From DAOMOD01 sp964526035 (GTDB taxonomy: Bacteria; Pseudomonadota; Gammaproteobacteria; Xanthomonadales; BPKI01): a DNA stretch of 26,201 nt. The notes beneath the pieces are model-generated. The model was not told the DNA's origin. It saw nothing but the letters and a program-made list of their open reading frames with translations, and made no database searches. Shown piece by piece: positions 1-7,521 of this stretch. A program made the position numbers and the translations under genes. Each line of letters opens with the position of its first letter. The stretch's first letter is position 1. The stretch is from contig CAZGKE010000034.1 of the NCBI GenBank assembly GCA_964526035.1, positions 1-26,201 of the forward strand, given 5' to 3'.

Positions 1-1095
1 GGCGAGCCGCTGCTCAGCCTTGACGGCGCCGACCCTGATTTCCTGCGTTTCTCCAACGTCGACGGGAAGATCGCGGTGGTCGAGTATCAGGCCGATCGTC
101 CCGAGCGGCGCTTCCTGAAGCCGGAATGGCAAGCCTGGCACGCACGCATGCAGGCGCATTTCGGCCACGACGTCGATGTCCGCCTGCTGGGTCTCTCCGC
201 CGACGAAGATACGGCGCTGCTGCTGGTGGCCAGCGACCGCGATCCGGGCAGCTTCTGGCGCTATGAGATCGAAAACGACCAGCCGCGCCGGATCGGTCCG
301 CGCATGCCGTGGTTCCGACCGAACTCGGCGGCGCGCAGCGAAGCCGTGCACTTCGCAGCGCGCGACGGCCTGAAGCTGCAGGGCTATCTCACCCGCCGTG
401 CTGGTGTCGGCGGCCCGCAGGCGCTGCTGCTGTTTCCCCATGGCGGCCCCTGGAGCCGCGACCGCTGGGGCTTCGACCCGGTGGTTCAGTACTTCGTCAG
501 CCGCGGCTTCGCGGTGCTGCAGGTCAACTACCGCGGTTCACGCGGATTCGGTCCGGCGTTTCTCGGCAAGGGCCGGGGCGAGTGGGGCAAGGCGATGCAG
601 ACCGATCTCTACGATGCCGTGGACTGGGCGGTGGCCGAGGGCATAGCCGACCGCGAAAAGGTGATGATCTTCGGCGCCAGCTATGGGGGCTATGCGGCGC
701 TACTGGCCGCGCAGCAGGCTCCGCAACGCTTTGTCGCAGCGGCAGCCTTTGCGCCGGTCACCGACCTGCCACGACAGATCGAGGGCTGGCAGCGCATGGG
801 CAACCCGCGCGCGGAGGCCGAATGGCAGGACATGGTGGGCATGCCGGAGGATCTGCACGCGGTCAGCCCGATGCAGCTGCCGCCGCCGACCATTCCGGTG
901 CTGCTTGCGCACGGTCGCCGCGACACCCGCGTATCCGTGGAGCACAGCCGACGCTTTGCCGACCATGCCGGGCTCGATGAGGAACAGCGCCTGTGGCTGC
1001 CCAACGCCGACCACCAGCTGCTCCCAGCCGATACCGCCATCCCCTTTTTCGAGCAGCTCGACAGCTTCATCGAGACCCATTTCCACGCAGGCTGA
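1..1095 (+). CDS. S9-family serine peptidase (prolyl oligopeptidase / acyl-peptide hydrolase type), 3' part
   Basis: The reading frame is open from base 1, so the start lies upstream; the first internal ATG (76) is not taken as the true start. What is visible is the end of the N-terminal beta-propeller-like region followed by a full alpha/beta-hydrolase peptidase domain. Numbering from the codon at 76, the nucleophile Ser202 sits in GASYGGY (codon 679-681), the acid Asp283 in RRDTRV and the catalytic His313 in NADHQ. The oxyanion region FPHGGPW and the NYRGSRGFG segment are typical of the S9C/prolyl-oligopeptidase group, which cleave short peptides or N-acyl amino acids. No signal peptide can be judged because the N-terminus is missing. 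The gene converges on the mechanosensitive channel gene 51 bp downstream. Family assignment is firm; substrate is unknown. Confidence 0.93.
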   Translation, partial: GEPLLSLDGADPDFLRFSNVDGKIAVVEYQADRPERRFLKPEWQAWHARMQAHFGHDVDVRLLGLSADEDTALLLVASDRDPGSFWRYEIENDQPRRIGPRMPWFRPNSAARSEAVHFAARDGLKLQGYLTRRAGVGGPQALLLFPHGGPWSRDRWGFDPVVQYFVSRGFAVLQVNYRGSRGFGPAFLGKGRGEWGKAMQTDLYDAVDWAVAEGIADREKVMIFGASYGGYAALLAAQQAPQRFVAAAAFAPVTDLPRQIEGWQRMGNPRAEAEWQDMVGMPEDLHAVSPMQLPPPTIPVLLAHGRRDTRVSVEHSRRFADHAGLDEEQRLWLPNADHQLLPADTAIPFFEQLDSFIETHFHAG

Positions 1096-1116
1096 TGGGG
1101 GCTCCTTGTTGCGTCG

Positions 1117-1137
1117 GCGCGGCAGACTGCGCCGCGC
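1117..1137. terminator. GC-rich hairpin between convergent genes
   Basis: A perfect 7-bp stem (GCGCGGC 1117-1123, GCCGCGC 1131-1137) with a 7-nt loop lies in the 51-bp gap between the convergent peptidase and channel genes. There is no T-tract on either strand, so it is at best a weak bidirectional terminator or a transcript-end stabiliser. Confidence 0.35.
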
Positions 1138-1146
1138 ATGGCGGCG

Positions 1147-4100
1147 TCAGGCCGGATTCGGATCGGCGTTGCTCTCTTCCGGGGCTGCGGGCAGGTCGCG
1201 CACGTGCACGTCGAGCTGCGGGAAGGCGATTTCGATGCCGTGCTCGGCGAAGAGGTGGGCGATGTGCATGTTGAGCTCGTTCTGCACGGCGAGACGGTCG
1301 GCCATCGCCGCGACGAACACGCGCAGCTCGAAGTCCAGGGCACTGTCGCCGAATGACAGAAACCAGCTGCGCGGCTCGGGCTCGGCCAGGACCCGCGCAT
1401 TTTCCCGTGCTGCCTGCTGCAGCAGCGCGTGCACCTTGTCCGGATCGGTGCCGTAGGCCACGCCGACCTTGATGGTGATGCGCGTGGTGGTGTCGGAGAG
1501 CGTCCAGTTGATCAGCTGACCGGTGATGAAGGTCTTGTTGGGGACCACGATTTCCTTGTTGTCGAAATCGAGGATGGTGGTGGCCCGGGTGCGGATACGC
1601 GTGACGCGGCCGGACAGGTCGCCCACGGTGATCACGTCACCGACCCGGAACGGCCGCTCGAACAGCAGAATGAGGCCGGACACGAAGTTGGCGAAGATTT
1701 CCTGGAGACCGAAGCCGAGGCCCACGGTGAGCGCCGCGGCCATCCACTGCAGCTGTGACCAGCGCAGGCCGAGAAGGCTCAGGCCCAGCAGCGTGCCGAC
1801 GATGACGATGCCGTAGCGCAACACGTTGGTGATGGCGTAGCGGGCGCCGGAATCCACGCGCGTCCGGGACAGCAGGGTGATCTCGATGAGACCCGGCAGG
1901 TTGCGCGCCGCGACCACGGTCAGCAGCAGGGCGAAGCCTCCGATCAGCGCGGCCATCAGCGACACCGGTAGCCGCACCGCATTGCCGTCGGCATCGACGT
2001 CGGAAAAGTGCCACAGCGCGATCTCGTCAAGCCGGGCGAAGGCCGGCAGTACGTCGGAGAACACCCAGATCAAGCCGATCGCCAGCAGGCTCAGGCGCAG
2101 GGCGCGCAACAGCCGGCTGGTCTGCATGTTGACCTGTTCCAGGGTGATGTCGGCCTCGAGCTCGGGCATCGGCTCGCCGCTCTCGTCCACCGGCAGCGCT
2201 TCGCTGCTGCGCCGCTCCTCGGCGCGCTTCACCATCAGGCGCCGTTCGCCGAGCAGGAACCAGCGCGCGATCAGGCCGAGCAGGGTGGCCACCGCCACCA
2301 CCACGATGAAGCCCGCAAGCATCGCGCCGAGCACGATGGCCGCGCTGTAGACATAACCTGCCAGCGCCAGCAGCGCGATGGCGGCCAGCGTGACGGGCGC
2401 TGCCACGCGCAGAACGCGGCGCAGCGGTGACGGCTCGCCGTCACCGCTGCGCGTCACCCACAGCATGCCGGCACCAAGCATCCGCCACAGCGACAGCCCG
2501 ACCAGCACCGCCAGCGTCACCAGGGCCAGGCGCGCCGATACGTCGATCGCCAGCTCCTGGTTGCGGATGAAAGCCAGCAGAATGATGAACTGCAGCGGCA
2601 GCACCACCACTGCGAGACGAAGAACCCATCGACGCAGGGTTTCGCGGCGCGCCTGCGTCCAGCGGAAATGCGCGTGGCCGAGCCCGCGCTCGGTGGCGGC
2701 ATATCGCAGGAACTGGAAAGCCAGCAGCGGCAGCGCGAGGCCGGCCACGGCGCGGCCCAGGGAATCGCTGAAGCGGCCGCTGCTGCCGATACCCTGCAGA
2801 AGCTGCCCGCCAAGCCATGCCATCAAGGGCAGTGGCAGTGCGGCGAGAAGGGTCCAGCCCAGCGCCTGCAGGGTAAACCGGTAGCGATCGCGGCGTACGC
2901 GACGGGTGTACGCGCCAAGCGCTGCGATGGCGACGCGTGCGCGTCGCCGCAGCATGAGAACCCCGATCACCAGCATGACGCTGAGGACATAGCGAAGTGG
3001 TCGCTGGGAAACATCGCGTCCCAGCAGCTCGGCCGTGGTCACCAGGCGCGAGGGTTTGACCAGATCGTGAAGCCCAGCCGGCACGCGCGCGATCCACTCC
3101 CGCCCGATCGCGGCGTGGCTGGGGATCCAGAGCAGGCGCCGGTCCAGCGTGCGCTGCAGCGCGGTGGCATTCTCGATCTGACCGGCCAGGGCGCGCTCGC
3201 CCTGTTCCAGCGTGGTGATGCGGCGTTCGACCTGGTCCTGCAGCATGTCGAGCAGGGGCACGCGTTCGCCGAGCAGCTCGGCAACCGCCTCTCTGTCCCC
3301 ATCCGCGGGCGCATCGTCTTCGCTTCCCTCGGTGTGGGTCTGCTGCAGCGTGGTCGCCGCGGCGCGAAGATCGACAAGCTCGCGCTGCACTTCGGCCAGC
3401 GAGAAGCGACGCAGGCGCAGTTCCGCCAGCGTGTCCTGCATCTCCCGCAGCTGCTGGGCCAGTCGCGCGGGGGGCTCGAGGCGCCGGCGTTCGCTCCACA
3501 GCCAGCGACCGACTTGCTCGCTGGCGTCGCCAAGTTCAAGGCGCGCGCGCGCTTCACGCAGCGACTGCTGCAGTCGCTGCTGCTCCTGTTCCAGCGCCGC
3601 CAGGCTGGCGCGCTCGCGATTGAGGCGTCGCTGCCCTTCCTGCAGCTCCTTGCCGAGCTCGAGGTTCTCGGCGGCGGCGGCGGCGGCCACTGGTCCTGTT
3701 CCTGCGAGCGCTTCGGATCGCTGTGTCAGTTGCTCGAGATGATGCTCCAATTCGCGTCGGGCGCGGTCGGCGATGTGTTGCTGCAATATTCCGATACGCG
3801 CATCCCGTGCTCCCAGCTCCTGCCGCAGCTGCCGCAGGCGCAGGTCGAGCTGGCGCTGACGGCCGCCGGCGGTGTCCTGCTCGGCGAGGCGCAGGGCAAG
3901 CTCGGACTGGGCATGCGTCAGCTCGGCTGCACGCCGCAGGCGTCGCGCCTCGAGAAGCGCGGCCGCCTCGCCCTCGCGCGCCTGCGCCGGTGCCGACATC
4001 TCCTCGATACGGCGCCGCAGCAGGGCCGATCCGGTCGGATCCTGCGCGGTTCGGGAAAACGCCTGGGCGAGCTCGGCGCCCACCTGCTCGATATCCGCGC

Positions 4101-4518
4101 GCAGCTGGCCAGCGAGCGTCGTTTCCTGCTGCAGCAGCCGTTCCAGCAGCTCCGCGTCGGCATCCTCGGGCAGACGGGCCCGCCAGGCGCCGAGCGCCGC
4201 CTCCCGGTCGATGGCCAGCGACTGTCGCAGGGTCTCCAGGCGCTGCGGCATGTTGGCATTCTCCGCACGCAGTGATTCGGCGCGCGCGGTCATGGCTTCC
4301 GCTTCGTCGTTCAGGCGCGTCGCGGTGTCGAGCTGCGCCTGCACCGCCTCGCGCTGGGCGGCGTCGAGATTGGTGGATTCCAGCGTGGCGCGCAGCGCGT
4401 CGATCGGTCCGACCGGAGCCTGCGCCGCGCTGGCTGCCGCAAACATCGTGGCGCAGGTGGTCAGCACAAGGCGAGCGGCGACGCGGGGCAAGGTGAAGGT
4501 GCGGCGCGAGATATCCAT
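1147..4518 (-). CDS. Large mechanosensitive ion channel, MscK/KefA-type MscS family
   Basis: This 1123-aa inner-membrane protein is of the large MscS class that gates on membrane tension to release ions and osmolytes on hypo-osmotic shock. Residues 1-32 form a Sec signal peptide (hydrophobic LVLTTCATMFAAASAA). Residues about 35-480 are a Glu/Arg/Ala/Leu-rich, coiled-coil periplasmic region. A run of membrane helices follows from about 510. The conserved MscS core is at about 926-1105, with the glycine/alanine-rich pore helix (TVGLGFGLQEIFANFVSG), the FERPFRVGDVITV beta-domain entry and the PNKTFITGQLINW motif (about 994-1006). Length and layout match MscK (about 1100 aa) rather than the small MscS. 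It reads away from the beta-propeller gene, so the 154 bp at 4519-4672 should hold both promoters. No TrkA-like potassium regulatory domain is present. Confidence 0.93.
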   Translation of the reverse strand: MDISRRTFTLPRVAARLVLTTCATMFAAASAAQAPVGPIDALRATLESTNLDAAQREAVQAQLDTATRLNDEAEAMTARAESLRAENANMPQRLETLRQSLAIDREAALGAWRARLPEDADAELLERLLQQETTLAGQLRADIEQVGAELAQAFSRTAQDPTGSALLRRRIEEMSAPAQAREGEAAALLEARRLRRAAELTHAQSELALRLAEQDTAGGRQRQLDLRLRQLRQELGARDARIGILQQHIADRARRELEHHLEQLTQRSEALAGTGPVAAAAAAENLELGKELQEGQRRLNRERASLAALEQEQQRLQQSLREARARLELGDASEQVGRWLWSERRRLEPPARLAQQLREMQDTLAELRLRRFSLAEVQRELVDLRAAATTLQQTHTEGSEDDAPADGDREAVAELLGERVPLLDMLQDQVERRITTLEQGERALAGQIENATALQRTLDRRLLWIPSHAAIGREWIARVPAGLHDLVKPSRLVTTAELLGRDVSQRPLRYVLSVMLVIGVLMLRRRARVAIAALGAYTRRVRRDRYRFTLQALGWTLLAALPLPLMAWLGGQLLQGIGSSGRFSDSLGRAVAGLALPLLAFQFLRYAATERGLGHAHFRWTQARRETLRRWVLRLAVVVLPLQFIILLAFIRNQELAIDVSARLALVTLAVLVGLSLWRMLGAGMLWVTRSGDGEPSPLRRVLRVAAPVTLAAIALLALAGYVYSAAIVLGAMLAGFIVVVAVATLLGLIARWFLLGERRLMVKRAEERRSSEALPVDESGEPMPELEADITLEQVNMQTSRLLRALRLSLLAIGLIWVFSDVLPAFARLDEIALWHFSDVDADGNAVRLPVSLMAALIGGFALLLTVVAARNLPGLIEITLLSRTRVDSGARYAITNVLRYGIVIVGTLLGLSLLGLRWSQLQWMAAALTVGLGFGLQEIFANFVSGLILLFERPFRVGDVITVGDLSGRVTRIRTRATTILDFDNKEIVVPNKTFITGQLINWTLSDTTTRITIKVGVAYGTDPDKVHALLQQAARENARVLAEPEPRSWFLSFGDSALDFELRVFVAAMADRLAVQNELNMHIAHLFAEHGIEIAFPQLDVHVRDLPAAPEESNADPNPA

Positions 4519-4672
4519 CCGCTCAGGCTATCTGCGCAACTGGGCCGAGACAATGGACGACGACCCAGCCGCTCAGCTGCGGTTGTGCATCGATCCGGTC
4601 GTCGCGGGGCACAAGGTATTGCCGGCAGCCGTGGCATGCTTGTCGGTACACATGAGCTCCTGGAAGTCCACG
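4519..4672. promoter_or_regulatory. Divergent intergenic region, no clear promoter boxes
   Basis: These bases separate the divergently read channel gene and the beta-propeller gene, so both promoters should be here. I see a short dyad (CCGC-tcagct-GCGG, about 4570-4583) but no convincing -35/-10 pair. A GGAAG at about 4662-4666 precedes the ATG at 4673 by 6 nt and is the reason for choosing that start over the in-frame ATG at 4652. Confidence 0.3.
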
Positions 4673-5764
4673 ATGCGTTCGCTGCTGCTGTCGATCACCC
4701 TGCTTCTGGTCGCCGCCGGACTGTACCTGCTGCTGTGGCCGGTGCCCGTCGAGCCGGTGGCATGGGCCGCGCCGCTGGATCGCGGATACGTCGATGCGCA
4801 CGCCCGGAACCGGCGCCTGGCGGGCGTCGAACTTGTCGATATCGCTGGAACCCACGGCCCGGAAGCAGTGGCCGTCGCAAACGACCGGCGCCTGTACGCA
4901 GCGACCGATGGCGGCTGGATCGTGCGTCTGAACGCCGACGGCAGCGGCGCCGAGCGCTGGGTGGACACTGGCGGGCGACCACTCGGCATGGCGTTTGCGC
5001 CCGCTGGCCAGCTGATCGTGGCCGATGCGATGCGCGGCGTTCTCGCGGTGGCTGAAGACGGCGCAGTGCGCGTGCTCACGGATCGTGTCGGTGGTGGGCA
5101 CTTCGGCTTCGCCGACGATGTAGATGTAGCAGCCAACGGAAGGATCTATTTCACCGACGCCTCCAGCCGTTTCCCCTGGCGGGATCACGGCAGCGACGCG
5201 GCACGGTTGGCCATCCTTGAACATGGCGGCGACGGGCGGGTGCTCGAGTACGATCCCGCGACTTCCGAAACTCATGTGCTGGTCGCCGGCCTCCAGTTCG
5301 CCAACGGTATCGCCGTCGGGCACGACCAGTCCTATCTGCTGGTGACCGAGACCGCGCGCTACCGGGTGCTCAAGGTGTGGCTGCACGGCGCGCGGCGCGG
5401 GCGGTTCGAAGTGCTGATCGACAACCTCCCGGGCTTTCCCGACAACATCACCCGCGGCGCTGACGGCCGCTACTGGCTGGCGCTGTTCTCGCCGCGCGTG
5501 CCCATCCTCGATCGCCTTGCGGGCAGTCCGTTCCTGCGCAAGGTGGTGGCGCGCGTGCCCAGCTTCCTGCAGCCGCAGCCGGTCGCCTATGGCCACATCG
5601 TCGCCATCGACAGCGCAGGTCGGGTGCTGGCGGACCTGCAGGATCCGCAGGCCGGCTATCCGATGACGACCAGCGCGCTGGAGGTCGACGGCCATCTTTA
5701 TATCGGCAGCCTGACCGCGCCCGCGCTGGCGCGGCTGCCCGTCGCCGACGCGCTGGCGCCGTGA
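4673..5764 (+). CDS. Strictosidine synthase-like / SMP-30-gluconolactonase family six-bladed beta-propeller, membrane anchored
   Basis: A 363-aa protein with an N-terminal membrane anchor or uncleaved signal (MRSLLLSITLLLVAAGLYLL) and a periplasmic six-bladed propeller. The segment RVLEYDPATSETHVL...FANGIA (about 189-214) and YFTDASSRF (about 159-167) are hallmarks of the strictosidine-synthase-like/APMAP group, whose characterised members are mostly calcium-dependent lactonases or arylesterases rather than alkaloid synthases. The substrate cannot be read from sequence. The reading frame extends open far upstream (to 3872) on the strand opposite the channel gene, but that part is an antisense artefact. 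ATG 4652 is an alternative start. Its stop overlaps the prmC start as GTGA (5761-5764), so the two are translationally coupled. Confidence 0.85.
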   Translation: MRSLLLSITLLLVAAGLYLLLWPVPVEPVAWAAPLDRGYVDAHARNRRLAGVELVDIAGTHGPEAVAVANDRRLYAATDGGWIVRLNADGSGAERWVDTGGRPLGMAFAPAGQLIVADAMRGVLAVAEDGAVRVLTDRVGGGHFGFADDVDVAANGRIYFTDASSRFPWRDHGSDAARLAILEHGGDGRVLEYDPATSETHVLVAGLQFANGIAVGHDQSYLLVTETARYRVLKVWLHGARRGRFEVLIDNLPGFPDNITRGADGRYWLALFSPRVPILDRLAGSPFLRKVVARVPSFLQPQPVAYGHIVAIDSAGRVLADLQDPQAGYPMTTSALEVDGHLYIGSLTAPALARLPVADALAP

Positions 5765-6603
5765 TCCTTGCACGACTGCTGCGCGAGGCTGCCGCGCGCC
5801 TGCCCGGACCGGAGGCGCGTTTCGAGGCCGAACTGCTGCTCATGCATGCGCTAGGCTGCGACCGGGCGTGGCTGTTCAGTCATCCCGAGAGCGTGCCCGA
5901 AGCGACCGCTGCAGCGCGCTTCAGCGAACTGGTCGCGCGTCGCGCCCGCGGCGAACCGGTTGCCTACCTGATCGGCCGGCGCAGCTTCTGGACGCTGGAC
6001 CTCGAGGTGACGCCCGCTGTACTCGTGCCGCGCCCCGACACCGAGCTGCTGGTCGAGGCGGCGCTCGAGAAGCTGCGCGACGTCGAGGCCCCTGAAGTAC
6101 TCGATCTGGGCACCGGCAGCGGCGCCATCGCGCTGGCATTGGCCGCAGAAAGGCCCGACGCGCGCGTGGTCGCCACCGAAGTCAGTGCCGAAGCGCTGTC
6201 AGTGGCGGCCGCGAATGCGCGCCGTCATGGGCTCGGCAATATCGAGTTCGTCGAGGGAAGCTGGTACGCCCCGCTTGGCGGTCGCCGCTTTCACCTGATT
6301 GCCAGCAATCCACCCTACATCGCCGAGGGCGATGCCCATTTGGAGAAGGGCGACCTGCCGTACGAGCCGCGACAGGCGCTGGTGTCCGGTGCGGACGGCT
6401 TGCTCGCTCTGCGCGAAATCGCTTCGGCTGCGCCACTCCATCTCCATGGCGGCGGCTGGTTGCTGGTCGAGCACGGCTTTTCGCAGGGCGCTGCGGTGCG
6501 CGAGCTGTTCGCCGCGGCGAGACTGGACCGGATCGAGAGCCGTCATGACATCGAAGGTCGCGAACGGACAACTCTGGGAGCCAGGAGTCCTCGGGTCGGC
6601 TGA
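5761..6603 (+). CDS. prmC: Peptide chain release factor N5-glutamine methyltransferase
   Basis: A 280-aa SAM-dependent methyltransferase that modifies the GGQ glutamine of release factors RF1 and RF2 in the cytoplasm, improving termination efficiency. An N-terminal helical substrate-recognition domain (about 1-85) is followed by a Rossmann methyltransferase fold. Motifs visible: LVPRPDTELLVE (88-99), the SAM-binding DLGTGSGAIAL (115-125) and the catalytic NPPY (183-186), then the EPRQALVSGADGL segment typical of PrmC. The start is GTG at 5761, which overlaps the preceding stop; no other start gives the full N-terminal domain. The usual partner prfA is not adjacent. Instead prmC is coupled to a beta-propeller hydrolase gene. 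Confidence 0.95.
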   Translation: MILARLLREAAARLPGPEARFEAELLLMHALGCDRAWLFSHPESVPEATAAARFSELVARRARGEPVAYLIGRRSFWTLDLEVTPAVLVPRPDTELLVEAALEKLRDVEAPEVLDLGTGSGAIALALAAERPDARVVATEVSAEALSVAAANARRHGLGNIEFVEGSWYAPLGGRRFHLIASNPPYIAEGDAHLEKGDLPYEPRQALVSGADGLLALREIASAAPLHLHGGGWLLVEHGFSQGAAVRELFAAARLDRIESRHDIEGRERTTLGARSPRVG

Positions 6604-6732
6604 GTTTCCGGCACGGATCGCAGCTTCGCTGCCGACCCTGCCCGGACGCTTCTCGCACAAGCGACACGTGCCATTCCCGGCCCGGGGCAGGTATCCTCCC
6701 GTGGCCCCCAATCGCCTTGCAGCCAAGGAACC

Positions 6733-7494
6733 ATGCGCGATCTCCGAACCCTGCTGATCGACTGTCGAATCGCACTGCGCGGCGCCGCCGCCGATTCCGG
6801 TCGCGAACAGCTGACCGAGCGCATCGACGAGGCGATCCAGGAACTGGTCAAGGCGGGCGCCCCGGTCGAGGCCCCCAGAGCCAAGCCGTCGGTGGCCCAC
6901 AAGGTTGCACTCGCCTGGCAGAGCGCAGCGCGTTCACTGAAGATCAGCCATCCCGAGCTTTACGATCAGCTCAGCGAGCGGGTCATGGGAATACTCGATA
7001 CGCGCAACCTGGATGAGCCGACCGATGAGCTTTTGAGGCTGGGGGGCGAGGTGGAGAAGCTGCGCAAGGATGCGACCTGGGCGCACGGTGAACTTGATCG
7101 TCTGCAGGCTCGGGCCGAGCAGGCACAGGAGGCGCTGGAGGAACTGCGGCGCGGACTCGCCGAAGCCGTGCCCGATCTTTCCCTGGGCGATGACCCCCAG
7201 CAGTTCGCGCTGATTTGCCTGCAGGAGCTGGTGCGTGCATCGAAGCGCACCGGCCCCGGTCTCAAGGGAGAAGCCACGCCGGCCGAGGAGTCGGCGGTCC
7301 CGGCGAAAACCCTGGTTGCGCAGGTGGCGGCAGGCGTCACCAAGTTCAACAGCGCTCAGCGGGACTGGATCATCAGCGAGGCCATGACTCTCACCGGCTG
7401 GGAGTTCACCCCGATCGAGCTGATCGAAAAAGGCGACCGGTGGCTGGCCAAGCTGATGCTGGACAAGGGCAACCTTGACGAGGCCGAGCCGTAG
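6733..7494 (+). CDS. Hypothetical protein with central coiled coil
   Basis: I do not recognise this 253-aa protein. It has no signal peptide or membrane segment and appears cytoplasmic. Residues about 1-45 and 50-95 are predicted helical (LTERIDEAIQELVKAG; HKVALAWQSAARSL). Residues about 98-145 are a Glu/Leu/Arg-rich heptad-like coiled coil. A Pro/Ala/Glu-rich linker (about 178-192) leads to a compact C-terminal domain with NSAQRDWIISEAMTLTGWEF. The start is supported by AAGGAA (6725-6730) just before ATG 6733, although spacing is short. The 129 bp upstream (6604-6732) separate it from prmC and contain a possible -10 (TATCCT, about 6692) but no strong -35. Codon use matches its neighbours, so it looks like a resident gene. 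It converges on the efflux operon 27 bp downstream. Confidence 0.8.
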   Translation: MRDLRTLLIDCRIALRGAAADSGREQLTERIDEAIQELVKAGAPVEAPRAKPSVAHKVALAWQSAARSLKISHPELYDQLSERVMGILDTRNLDEPTDELLRLGGEVEKLRKDATWAHGELDRLQARAEQAQEALEELRRGLAEAVPDLSLGDDPQQFALICLQELVRASKRTGPGLKGEATPAEESAVPAKTLVAQVAAGVTKFNSAQRDWIISEAMTLTGWEFTPIELIEKGDRWLAKLMLDKGNLDEAEP

Positions 7495-7521
7495 CCGCAA
7501 CTTGAGAGGCGGCGAGGGCCA

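Noticed and set aside
2668..4275. Long open frame (535 codons) on the plus strand
   Set aside because: It is antisense to the coiled-coil part of the mechanosensitive channel; the protein is Gln/Gly/Arg-rich low complexity and the opposite strand carries clear family motifs. A GC-rich genome artefact.
3872..4672. N-terminal extension of the beta-propeller gene
   Set aside because: It is antisense to the channel gene, Ser/Arg-rich and without domain features; the membrane anchor starts at 4673 with an RBS-like GGAAG.
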